A stretch of DNA of 64,000 nt, from the NCBI GenBank assembly GCA_009746045.1, contig RPFO01000103.1:579070-643069 (forward strand). Direction: 5' to 3'. Shown in pieces: positions 53,109 to 64,000 of this stretch. Position numbers and translations under genes: made by a program. Source of the DNA: Mesostigma viride. Its lineage: Eukaryota; Streptophyta; Mesostigmatophyceae; Mesostigmatales; Mesostigmataceae. The notes under the pieces were generated by a model. It searched no databases, was not told the origin of the DNA, and worked only from the letters and a program-made list of their open reading frames with translations. Within the stretch, counting starts at the first letter, position 1. Each line of letters opens with the position of its first letter.

Positions 53109-53872
53109 TGGCCCGCACAGATCAGGTAGATACATCAGATAGACTAGCTGGCACCAAGCCCGCCCAGCCTGGGCGATATGTCCTCACCTGGCGTGCCCCC
53201 GGCCGCGCGCGGCAGGGCCGCCACCCGTGGACTTTTCGTGATAGACTCGGCATGGACATGTGCTACACTAGACGTGACGGGCTCACCCCCGGGCAGCCTC
53301 CTGGTTTGTCTGTAATATGGAGGCAGATGGTGCGCAAGGATAGATGGCAAGTAGTGATGAAGGAGACCACCCCCAAGCCTGTGGGGGCTCCGCGTGTGAC
53401 CAAGTATGGCATTCATAGCGATTCGGGCCGCGGTGCCCACACCCCTGTAACTAGGACCTAGATAGCTTATACCATCCATTCCATCCCATGTTCCCCTCCC
53501 GCTGAGGACTTAATAATATTCTGATCAGACACTCCGCAAAGGTGAAAACCTTTGCGTTCAGTGCCAGGCCGCGGAAAACGCGGAAAACGCGATCTGCAAA
53601 TGAATCCGACCGGAATCGAACTGGGGACCTCTCGCACCAATTTTGCTGACTATAGGACGGACGTCTCCGGTTACCATGGCATCGCCAACTTACACCTACA
53701 GTCATCCGCAAAAGTTCTCCTGTCCGGGGAGTGATGCAAGCCTTTCGGATTTGGTACTAGATAAATCACTCGAGATCTGTGTGTAGGAGTACTACACACG
53801 TGTCTATATATACGTGTTAATAATATGTTCACGTGACGCAGTCACGTGTCTATTAATTAATTAATTAATTAG
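53109..53872 (+). mobile_element. 5'-truncated LINE-A in PB3
   Basis: A duplication TCATGCC (53102-53108, 53873-53879) flanks it, and the empty site is preserved in PB2 near 44212. It starts at TGGCCCGCACAGATCAGG (ORF2 C-terminus; a 90-odd-codon frame to 53461 is intact) and ends with the CACGTG hairpin and (TTAA)n. It is interrupted by 53520-53816. Confidence 0.9.
53520..53816 (-). mobile_element. SINE-like insert with tRNA-like promoter
   Basis: TTAATAATAT occurs on both sides (53510-53519, 53817-53826). On the minus strand AGTTCGATTCC (53611-53621 region) matches a pol III B box at 10 of 11 positions, and an A-box-like TGGCGATGCCATGG lies 70 bases upstream. Non-coding. It interrupts the LINE 3' UTR. 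Confidence 0.6.
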
Positions 53873-54476
53873 TCATGCCCGGAGCTACCCAATAAAAGTC
53901 TGCACAAATATCGGTTTAGCCGAGAGTCCGGGCGTTCGGAATGAATAAACATGTGTTAAGAAGTCAAAACACCATGGAAATACCAAGCATCGTGCCGCAG
54001 CAGACCCGAGTCTTGACGTAATAATATGTATGCCGGTTTCCAGGGTTTCCGCATGAAAGTTGGGTGAGAAACTGGAAAAAACTACGTTTCCTTTGCCCCA
54101 GTACCTCAACAAACTCGTAGAAACCTAATTATCAACCTTTGAACGCATCATCATGGTCGTGCTACCCAACAGCCACTGAAATTCGCGCGAAAACTGGCGA
54201 GATCTACCTGCCGCTGGCCATCGCCGTCGTCTTCACCTTCGTCCCGCGAAAATGCCTGATTTCAGTGGTACATATTTGTTTGCAGCTGTCACAAAAAAAA
54301 TACCAAAAATACCAGGATTTTTTCTTGAATTCTATGAGATGTTTCTGACCTATTTTGAAAGTTTCAGACCAAAAATCGCATGTTTAATAGGTTTGCCACG
54401 TGTCAGATTACAACGCGATACATCGCGTTCTAACCCTACAACGCGATGTATCGCGTTGTAAAAAAACACGGGTTAA

Positions 54477-54834
54477 GCCGTTAAGTTACCATAACTTGCG
54501 ACCCCCAGCCCTGCTGAAGGACTTCAGGGTGTCTTTTGATAGCTCTCGTCAAGGCCGATCGATCTGCACAAAAGAATTCACCATCAAGGTCGTATTTCGG
54601 GTCGTAACTTGGATGCAAGTCCTCAAACCGGCTGTGGGCAGTTGAAGCACCCCACCGTGCTAGCCAAAACTTCGTGTGCTGCATAGTTCATGCGCGGTAA
54701 TCGTGGCTATTTACCCTCTAGCCTCGTCTTCCCTAGCATCGACGCAAACAGTGATCCCGTCCATGGCCACTGTCACCAGGACTGGTCTAATAACCGTGAA
54801 CGGTCGGTTTGAGGGATTAAAAGCACTTCGGTGA
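54477..54834. other. no gene recognised
   Basis: Unassigned sequence between PB3 and the LINE tails that border copy B. Confidence 0.5.
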
Positions 54835-54955
54835 TCCGTGACTCCCCAACGGGAGCACGAGTTAAATTAATTAATCATCCATTCCATCCCATGTTCCCCT
54901 CCCACTGAGGACTGATGCTCACTGCGTCACGTGTACATTAATAAATAAACTAATC
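54835..54955 (+). mobile_element. two LINE tails at the border of copy B
   Basis: GTGACTCCC-CAAC-GGGAGCAC plus TTAAT, then directly a second tail with the shortened CACGTG hairpin also seen at 30263-30330. Confidence 0.75.
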
Positions 54956-55236
54956 AATCTTTACAACAACGTAAACAGGGATAAGGGTTTGGGGTTACAC
55001 GTTAGCGGCAATCAGCCCACCAGGTCCAAGAAGAGGTAATATGCAGTAGCTCGTGGCAGAGTAGTGGGGATTTACTATTCGTGGGAAGTGTGAGATCATT
55101 ACTGATTATAAGGGGGCAAAATTAAAGGAAATTGTACATTATACACTATGCAGTCATGGCATAGTACTACAGAGATAACAGCTACTACTATAGATGCAGC
55201 TGTTCTATTATGTGTATATGGAGGAGACCTCGGAGG

Positions 55237-58200
55237 TCAATGTTCGGCAGCGCACTCCAACAACCACCGCTTGAGCGCCTTGATCTTCTCGTGCTGCCTA
55301 ATGGCCAGCTTGAGCAGCTCGTCATACGCCATGTCTTCGTCACTCATCTCGCCCTGGACTGGCCACGGGCTCATTACTTCTTCCGCCGTGGTCCGCCGGC
55401 TCGTGCTCATTACTTCTTCCGCCGTGGTCCGCCGGCTCGTGCTCATTACTTCTTCCACCGTGGTCCGCCGGCTGCGAGACCGACGGTACGGATCACTCGG
55501 CCTCCCCAAGGGGCTGGGCCACCGTGGACTCCCCCCGAGGCTCATCAGCATGCGGCCGATGCGGTGCGGATCCCAACTAGGGCCGACAGCACTCGCTCCC
55601 TGCCCCAGGCCTCCACCCGGTTTTTGCGATGCCAGGCCCTCGGTTCCCCTCTCTGAATTCTCTACGTCCGTGGCTGCAGGCGTACTAGCTGGTGTAGACG
55701 GCAGCGGTCGCCCGTCGGCCTCCGCGTCATCGCCGCTCCTCGCATCATCATTTTCGAGCTCGCCAAGGGCAGGCGCGTCCAAGTCAACAATGGGCCCCGC
55801 GACCTTCGCCAGCTTGAGCGTGCGGGGGAAGAGCCGCATGCTGAGGGCTGGGCTGGACACCTGGTAGAGGCGCATCGGCTCCTTGACACCCTGCGCACGT
55901 TGGGGCAGGCAAGCAAGCAAACACGTGCATACAGCATTAGTACAAGCGCCTTTATAATTAATCAATTGATTAATGAATGAATTTATGAATTAATGAAACA
56001 CGTGCTCCCGCTAGGGAGTCACGGAGCACCGGAGTGCTCTTAATCCCTGTATGTGCATAGCGGGTAGGGGGGCAGAGACCCCACCCTTCCCTCATGCCGC
56101 AGGCATGCCACCACAATCGGACCCGTCGAGACGATCCGGCATCCCTGTGGTGCAATAAGACCCTTGTGGGCATTAAATTACTACGGGGACGTGAACAGAC
56201 AGGAAGTGCTGGGCGGCACACATAGCAGGTCTGGCTGGTATCTGTAACTTGGGCTACGGGCTAGGCTATACTGGCTCCTGGCTAAATTGGCTAGGCCATA
56301 CCGGCATGGCTATTCCTTCCACCATGCATTACCATTGCACATGGCATGTCAAGGAGTGTCCAGGTATGCATCACCCAAACATGGGTGTGTTTACAGAGGC
56401 TATGGCTAATCTAGACCGTAGGGGGCTTCCACATCTGGTTGTTGACCACCAAGCCCCCCCCCCCCGCCAGAACACCTTACTACTAGTGAGCGCCTTAGTA
56501 CTAGTGCACATTATATTACTAGTGCATTATTACTTCGGGTATAGGGATGCAAGAGGTCACTAGCGAGTTTCTGTGCATTACAATGCGCTTTGGATATACA
56601 AGCCTGCGTGCGACAAATTTCAATGGCATCACCACTCAGAGATCGAGAAAGGACTGTCACCAGTGCAAAGACTGAAAGAGTGACCCACTAACGGTTGATG
56701 GAACTGAAGGACTTATCAACGAAGGCGCTCTTCCCAGTCATGAAGCTAACCATGATAAATTCATTCACAAAATACTTCAACGTATAGTATATCTGTCCTA
56801 TACAATATCTATCCTATGAAGGATAGTAGTACAGGTTCCGGCGTGGTGATAGTAAAATGTATAGTAGGACTATACTATGAAGGATAGTAGTACAGGTTCT
56901 GGCGTGGTGATAACAAAATGTATAGTAGGACTATACTATGAAAGATAGTAGTACAGGTTCTGGCGTGGTGATAACAAAATGTATAGTAGGACTATACTAT
57001 GAAAGATAGTAACACAGGTTCCGGCGTGGTGATAATGTCACGAAGTGTTGAAAGGAGGTACATACTGTTAGGACTAGGGATTCGAATACCGGATGACCCT
57101 GGGATATTGATAGCGGAGGTACATACTGTTAGGACTAGGGATTCGAATACCGGATGACCCTGGGATATTGATAGCGGAGGTACATACTGTTAGGACTAGG
57201 GATTCGAATACCGGATGACCCTGGGATATTGATAGCGGAGGTACATACTGTTAGGACTAGGGATTCGAATACCGGATGACCCTGGGATATCGATAGCGGA
57301 GGTACATACTGTTAGGACTAGGGATTCGAATACCGGATGACCCTGGGATATTGATAGCACGAAGCCTGGGACGGTTCCCTGTACACCAAAATGTTGAATA
57401 AGGTACGACTAGGATTTGGAAATGCAGGTCCCCTGATTATAGATCCGTGGCCGTCCCCAAAGAGGAAGCCACACATGCGACCCAGCCTGCATGCGCTCCT
57501 GCTGGCGGTGTGACCTGGGATGAAATACGGCAGACACTAAATGGTAGCAACGGGTGCACCCCAGGGGCCTGTGGTGGGGCGATCGTTAGGGCTACGATGT
57601 CACCCTTGGGACAAAAGAGCATGCTGTAGCTGGAAAAAGTGCATAGGCTCTTGCATCGACCCCTACGCGATCGAATAGGTGCCTGAGCCACTTCACAGGA
57701 GTTTCAATCAGCTCGACTTGAGCCGATCATGCAGGAGCAGTCCGAGCAGCCCAGGGGAACCAGAGCAAGGACAAGGGCAGGGTGCCCTGCAATGCTAACT
57801 GCTAGCTTGTTAACGCCCCCTCTATCCTATTTTCTTGAGCTCGTATTTTCTAAACTCCCTGAACAGGGAGGGCCCGCGCGTTGTCCCTAGTACACGCAGG
57901 ACCCATTGCTTGTTAATGGCCCTACCTTGAGCTCCGATATGCCCAATGCCCTGAACAGGGATGGGCCGCAGACATCCTTGGCGGCCAGAAAGCACTCCTT
58001 GTTGACCAGCGTCTGGCCGGGGGCGGCCGTGGCGGCGATGCGGGACGCCCGGTTGATGACCGGCCCAAAGTAGGCAGCGCGCCCGGTGGTCATGTGTGGC
58101 TGGCAGTCGCTGGGCACGCCCATGCACATGCCGATCTGCAGCCGCAAGCCCCTGCACGGTGCGGGGCGAACCATCGCAACAGGATTTATACATGTATTTA

Positions 58201-61200
58201 TTTAGGCGTGGTTCAGGATGAGATAGTCGTTGGTCACGAGAGCATACATCAGCGTGCTTCAGGGCAAGTTGCGGTAGACGAGTCTTGAAGGCGAGGTACT
58301 ATAGGCGCGGTCTACAACACTGACTGATTTTTCAGCATCTGGCAATGGGTTCCTGTTGTTCACTGAAGGAGCTGCAACGTGCAAGCAACCTTACTAGGAC
58401 CTTGATAGTAAACTTGAGAGCAAACCAAGGAGGACGTTCGAGGTTGTCAAAAGCAACCTCCCTCAAAGCAACCCTTATAAGATAGGATGGATTAGGTTAG
58501 TGAGAGCAACCTAATCCATTCCATCCGTGCTACCTATTGGACAGGATACCGGGCCCCTGGACATAGGAACCCCTCAAACGAGGGAAGAAGAGCCCTAGCT
58601 AACTAAAGTTGGCTTCGAATGCAAGTGCGTACCATACTTTGTTATTCACTGTTCAGCCATCGATGGGCATCCCTCCCCCCCTGAAGCACTAGTCCAAAGC
58701 TTAACCTAAAAAGCTCCGCGTCTCCCTCTCGCAGATCGGCCTTTGCCTCGGTACCTAAACACATGTGGCTCGCCCCTCTTCACCCGAACACATGCCCCTT
58801 GCCCTCTTTATCGGAAAAACAGGCCCCCTGCCCCTCTTTAACCCGAACACAAGGCTTTTGCCCCTCTTCACCCAAACACATGCCCCTTGCCCCTCTTCAC
58901 CCGAATACATACGCCTCGCCTCTCCTTACCTGAACACCACCTGATCCTTCGTGAGGCCACCACCTTCTGCGTTCGGCAGCACCGGCTTGATAATAATCTC
59001 CGCCGCTTGCTCCTCTTCCAGCAGCTTGGGACTCCAGGGCAGAAGCATGGCCTCACGCTGCACCATCTCAACAAACTGAACGGCCTTTGCAGCCGACCGG
59101 AACGCCAGCAGGAAACTGCCGTTCTTCTCCTCCACCTCGTACCCGTCAAACTCGGCCAACCGGCCCTGCACAAACGCCACCAGCAGGGCCACGCCCGCCT
59201 GGTACCCTGGCGTCTTGCGCAGGACCCTGGCGTACGCCACGCGCATGAAGCACATGACCACGGGCTCTGTGGGCGCCTGGTCTGCCACGTAGCAGTCGGC
59301 CGCGGGCGCGTCGAAAAAGGACGGCCCCAGCTGCTTCACCGACTTGAGGGGGGGGAACGGGGCGCGAAGGTCCAGGTCGATGGGGAGCACCTGCATCAGG
59401 TGGACGGGGGGCAGGCCCTCCTTCACCTGCCAGGGGAAGGGGCCAGGGGGACCGTGGGGCAAGAAACGCGATGAACGTTGGTTTGAGGCATAAGAGTGGA
59501 GAATCCCTACAGCAATGATTGTTGGTTTGAGGTGGAGGATATGGCCGTGCTCCGAAGAATCCCCATCGACCCACGTGTTCACTTCGTACATTTCTTTCTG
59601 TAGTACCAGGTGAATGCAGGGCACTGAACAAGGGCAAATGCAGGGCACCGAATAAGGGACACGCAAGTATTGCTCTGATAGCTCACAGTAGTAGAATACA
59701 CCCACCCTGTGGATGCCCATATGGCGGCAGGCAAAGGATATTTGAAATGGGCACTAATAAGATTCCAACACAGGGCCTCTGACAAAACCTCCACGGCGGC
59801 TCCTCCCGGGCATACTTGCGTGGCTACTACAAATCTGATCATGATGTCCATCTTATCATAACGTCCATCTAATCATGATGTCCATCTAATCATGATGTCC
59901 GTCTAATCATGATGCCCATCTAGTCATGATGTCCATCTACTCATGATGTCCATCTAATCATGATGTCCATCATATCATGATGCCCATCTAGTCATGATGT
60001 CCATCTACTCATGATGTCCATCTACTCATGATGTCCATGGAACAAACGTACTGGTTCGTACTAGTTCAGTATGCAGCCTATCCACCCGCCTGCCCTGTGG
60101 AAGCCCATGTGGCGGGTAGAGGGAGGATTGTGATGCCAACTATACCCGCAACCCTCCGCCCTTCACCTATACATAACAGACTATACATAGACTGTCCTCG
60201 TAAACACCCGCCTGCCCTGTGTCAGCCCGTGTGGCGGCGCGCAAAGGAGTGCGGCCACACTCACACGGAATTCATTCGTTAAGGTGCACAGCCCACATAT
60301 GCTCACCGTGTGGATGCCCATGTGGTGGCAGACGGTAGAAGCCATGTGCCGCGCCAGCATGTGCCACGCCTGCATCGACACGAGCACCTGGCCGCCATGC
60401 GCAATGTCGCGTAGCGCAGTAGCCACGTCCACGTACTCCCCCCTGTACATCTGCCTGCCATCTGGCAACTCCTGGGGTGCGTCAGGCACACCCACGTGGA
60501 TCCCCATGCGCACGCGGAGGCCCCGGTACAATATGCACGGACTATGAGTGTGCTCTTTGCTGTGCGAAGGCATGGCCTCGTCCTGGACAGCTTGGTCTTT
60601 GTTGTGCGACGCCGTGCCCCCGGTAGGAACGTGGTTTCCACTGTGAGAGTGGTCGAGCGTAGACTTCGTGATCCCGGGGCTGCGTATCTCTGCGGCATAC
60701 TCGTGCGTCAGCAGTGCCGGCGGCCAGTCGATGAGACCCTCCTGCCGCGAGGGCATCCGGCCAACCTTGAGCAGCTCTGATAGCCGCATGCGGGGCTTCA
60801 ACAGGTGGCGTGGGTGGAGCAGGTTGGTTTGGACCGCCATCGCGAAAGCAACGGCATGGACCGGGTCGTGGAAGACGAGGGTGAAGGCGCCTTCGGTGGC
60901 GGTGGTCTGCTGGCCATGATATTGGGGAAGCAGGCGGGAGACGACCTGTCGTCGTTGGGGTTGTGTGGGCGAGGGACGTGGGGAGAGCAACAACTAGGAA
61001 AGCATTTCTTTAGAATAGTGAGCAAGCATGATGCAACAAAGAGCCACAAATAGAGAATAGAAAAAATTATCTAACAACAAAAATGAAAAATATATACAGT
61101 AGTAGTAGTCAAGCAAGGAGCCCTGGAATAGCCACAGCCATGGAGTTGGAATTACCACAAGGAGTATCTCGAATCTGATTACATCCAGAGAAGGCAGATC

Positions 61201-62767
61201 AGATAGCTAGTACTCCGAGGCATCCAGGTATATATATATAGTGTCCGAGTATATGTATAGTATCCGAGTATATAGGCATCCAGGTAAATATATGGTGTCC
61301 GAGTATATAGGCATCCGGGTATAGAGTCCGAGAATATAGTAGGCATCCGGGTATAGAGCTGTGGTAGGAAGGAGACCTAGCCATGCTGCTCCATGACGCA
61401 TCCAAAAAAAGCTGTTGGCCTTTTCTGACTTAGGCATGAAGACAAAAGGCCAGCTGAGGTGACTACCATCGCTACGTAGCGCCAAGCTAAGCTCAATGAT
61501 TTATCAATACGTTGGTGATTATCAATTAATTGGGATCGCTGTTCTATCTACCACCTGTACCACCCGTACCGCCTGAAAAACTTCCAGCGCCTTCTTGGTA
61601 GTTCCACTGTCCCACGCAAGCAGGTCGGCCAAACCGTCGACATCTGCGCAGGGGTCAGATAGACAGGAAGCCGGCAGAGCCCAGCAACAGGAATTAGCGA
61701 CATCCTAAGCATGCAAGCGACATATGATTAAGGTTCCATTGCACCCACAGCGGATGCCAGGCTCTCCTTGTGAGTAGTCTATGATTGCATTTGTGGCCTG
61801 CCTTCAAGGCAGTGAGAGATGGATGGGTGTCTCTGCCCTCCTTGCTGTGTAGCAACCAGGGATAAGGACTATAATTATGAAATAGTATTGTTGCGCCCCG
61901 TGAATCCCCACCGGGAGCGCGTGTTTAATTAATAAAAAAATTAATTAATGTATTAATAGGATCAAGCACATCTGCAAAAGGTCAGATATAGGAGGCTGAC
62001 ATACCTGGGCAACAAATGAGGAACTGAATGAATGAGTAGGTGCGCGGGTGGGCGGGCGGGTGGGCAGGTAAGCAGGTAAGCCGGTATGCCGGCAGGCAGG
62101 TGGGCCAGTTGGTGGGTGGGTGGCTGTAGCTTCTTGAAGACCCTGTGAATACCCCCCACTCACCCATCACCAACACGGCGACGGTCGCCTCTGCTGCAGC
62201 CAGAGACATGTTCCGAAGCAATTCCGCGACAAGCCGGTCGCCCTCTGGACTCGAGGGCACCCTCCCCCGACGCAACATGTACGCCAGAAATACCAGCACC
62301 ATCAGTGCTGGGAAGAGCACACAGGTCAGCAGGACGACCAATAGGATGTGCCGAAGCCTGTCCCCACTCGTGAGCCATGACGCAGGCCTCTCCGAGCAAA
62401 ACGGGCCCGTCCAGCCCCTTTGGCACAGGCAAGTTCCCTGGGAAGCACCGCCGGCCCCTGCCGCGGATGCCAGTTTGGGGAACTGACAGGCGCCGTTGCC
62501 CGAACAGGGGGTGGCATTTGAAGGGGCGGACATGCCTGCTTCCACGCAGCCCTGTCGGACGTCACACAAGGGGTTGAACGCCCCCAGCTGGCCCTTTGAA
62601 TAGCCCTTCTCGTAGTTGTATATCTCGCAGGCGGCACGGCGGGGGTAATTGAGCGGAAGCTGGTCGTAGCGGAGCAGCCGCTCGGTGCGCACCTCCCCCA
62701 CCAGCCGCTCGCCGGTTTGTTGCTCCAGCGCGGCGGCCATGGCCGACAGGTAGGTCGACAGGTACAA
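55237..62767 (-). CDS. receptor cyclase, copy B, partial (exons 7-12)
   Basis: Exons: 62767-62164, 61643-61570, 60945-60307, 59426-58930, 58151-57926, 55890-55237. Sites and phases equal those of copy A, and lengths differ only by whole codons. Domains: EGF-like CSGNGACQF..CLCQRGWTGPFC, membrane helix [20 protein letters not shown], two cyclase domains and the Ser/Arg tail. No binding-protein exons or signal peptide occur upstream to 64000, so the copy is 5'-incomplete, or starts outside the window. Domain 1 has Ala at the second metal site (TEGAF). Domain 2 keeps the VINRASRI pair. Intact frames suggest either selection or a young duplication. Confidence 0.75.
56810..57020. repeat. 61-bp minisatellite, four units, copy B
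   Basis: AGTACAGGTTC.GGCGTGGTGATA-type units in intron 11. Copy A has three. Confidence 0.85.
57050..57360. repeat. 60-bp minisatellite, five units, copy B only
   Basis: GGAGGTACATACTGTTAGGA to GATATTGATAGC, five nearly identical tandem units. Copy A has a single unit (32370-32430). Confidence 0.95.
59825..60030. repeat. 18-bp CATGATGTCCATCTAAT repeats, copy B
   Basis: About eleven units in intron 9. Copy A has about four (35228-35305). Confidence 0.9.
61729..61955 (+). mobile_element. short LINE-tail element, copy B only
   Basis: It is absent from copy A near 39505. It ends with a GTGAATCCC-CACC-GGGAGCGC hairpin and TTAAT-rich tail. Probably a non-autonomous rider on LINE machinery. Confidence 0.7.
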
Positions 62768-62945
62768 CTGCACATGATTCATACGTTTAAGAAACCAAAT
62801 TGAAAGATATTTAACAAGATTGATGGTTAAAGGTGGACAGGTACATCTGCACATGATACCTAAAAAAAAATAAAATTAAGAGATATTGAACAAGATTGAT
62901 GGTTCAAGTCATGATTAAATGTGGGGTGGGCAGCTACTTAAAGGG

Positions 62946-64000
62946 GAAGGGACACCCCCGAATTTTACGGCGCGGAAAAAATAACGGCACCGTCCGAGGC
63001 ACTGGCCATACCGTGAAAAGTGGGTGCAAGGTACGCCCACCCCTTGCGGAACTGGGCATGGCAACTGCGTTAAGGCAAAACTACCATTATAGGGCGATCG
63101 AAATGCAAAACCTTTACTCGAACCTTGAAGAGGATGAGTTTATGATGTTGGCTTGTGGCGGAAGTCAGATGGTTTACAGTATGTAACGTGGTAGTATTCT
63201 TATGCCATCGGCATGGGGGGTAAACCGGAATTTTTTGGTAACACGGAAGGAAATAAAATTCATGATGACGCCAGAAAGTTTGCGATTTTGGGGGGAGTTC
63301 TGACCGTGAAGAAGGCATTTATATTGGTAGCATCGAATTCTAAACCAAACGGGTGCTTCTTGCCAAGTTTCGGCCATTTTCAGTGAGTAATTATTCAGGC
63401 CTGCGCAGGGCACGTCTGAACTTTCCATAAAACAACGGCCGCTGTTGCGCGCCTGGGCGAGGGATATACGAGGGAGATTTAGATCTGTGGCGAACGTTAT
63501 CTGCTATCAGTGATTTCTTCTATGAGCTCACCGTTTGAGGTATTTTGTGTTCTTTTCAGGCAGTGTCCGCCAGCTAGCTTGGCGTTGCCTGCCGTCGCGT
63601 CATCGAATGCCTGGCAGCTTTAGATTGCTTTCGTTGATGTCTTGGTCAGGGACGCTTCAGTCGCAGCCTATGGCTTATCGGGCAGGTGTCAAGGATTTCA
63701 TTAAGTGTGTTCTGGCAAGGATGACCATGTGCGTATGGACGCTTCTCGCTGTGTGAGAGTGACACACCCTTTCTTCACATCGGCATCACAGCGCTCAGAA
63801 GCTGAACGGCCGCCAGCGGTTTCTTTACCATTTGTCGTGCAGGGAAGGATGTGTCAAAGTGATGACCATTTTGGAGACATTGCATTTGTGTGACTGCATG
63901 CAGATTGCTGCCACCATTTGTTTTTTGGAGCTTTCCCTTGTTATGAGTATGTGAAAAGACTGCAATGTGCTGAGCCAACCATGGTTGACATGACTGACTG
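62946..64000. other. no gene recognised
   Basis: Unique-looking sequence beyond the duplication border. The open frames are all under 100 codons and match nothing I know. Confidence 0.5.

Larger units (their letters stand above)
51961..54472 (-). mobile_element. piggyBac-like element PB3 with nested LINE
   Basis: TTAA at 51957-51960 and 54473-54476. It matches PB2 in opposite orientation over its whole length, apart from the insert 53109-53872 and its duplication. Palindromes with core GCGATNNATCGC lie at 51979-52000, 54412-54433 and 54437-54458. Confidence 0.8.
54887..62945. repeat. segmental duplication, copy B
   Basis: Direct counterpart of 30261-41900. It lacks the 36.2-38.8 kb inserts and the large minisatellite and has its own repeat expansions (56810-57360, 59825-60030). 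Confidence 0.9.

Overview
This is a eukaryotic nuclear window, most likely from a chlorophyte green alga of the Chlamydomonas/Volvox type. That assignment is inference, from three things: the multi-exon receptor cyclase genes with periplasmic-binding-type ectodomains, candidate TGTAA poly(A) signals after their stops, and a GC-rich genome full of short tandem repeats and nested transposons. There are no bacterial-style operons, no rRNA gene and no intact tRNA gene. The left half is almost entirely nested transposable elements. The right half holds two copies of one minus-strand gene.

1-30.3 kb: nested transposons. A piggyBac-like element (1013-4150, TTAA at both ends) carries a 5'-truncated LINE (1369-3158, 12-bp target duplication). 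Further right, a LINE with a C-terminal endonuclease domain ('LINE-B', about 6395-26940) is split by a full-length APE-type LINE ('LINE-A', 6975-23883, 12-bp duplication ATGGGTTGGATG) and by a hAT-like element (24960-26517, 8-bp duplication). Inside LINE-A, both in its endonuclease domain, sit an array of four 206-bp palindromes with tRNA-like spacers (9214-10447, 5-bp duplication) and a minus-strand LTR retrotransposon with near-identical LTRs (11002-21259, 5-bp duplication). The LTR element itself holds a second hAT-like element (12983-14791, 8-bp duplication). From 27.1 to 30.3 kb many 3' ends of LINE-A relatives lie head to tail, each ending in a small hairpin plus (TTAA)n, with another LINE inserted in one tail (28158-30033, 11-bp duplication).

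30.6-51.2 kb, minus strand: a 12-exon gene (copy A). It encodes a signal peptide, two periplasmic-binding-protein-like domains, an EGF-like module, one membrane span, two tandem class III nucleotidyl cyclase domains and a Ser/Arg-rich tail. Its introns hold very large purine/pyrimidine and GGGT-type minisatellites. A direct duplicate of the 3' two thirds of the gene plus flank (copy B, exons 7-12, 55237-62767) lies downstream. All its exons keep frame, but the ectodomain exons are absent.

Between and inside the two copies are two related piggyBac-like elements in opposite orientation (43615-45343 and 51961-54472). The second contains a LINE, which in turn contains a tRNA-derived SINE-like insert. 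The last kilobase (62946-64000) holds nothing I recognise.
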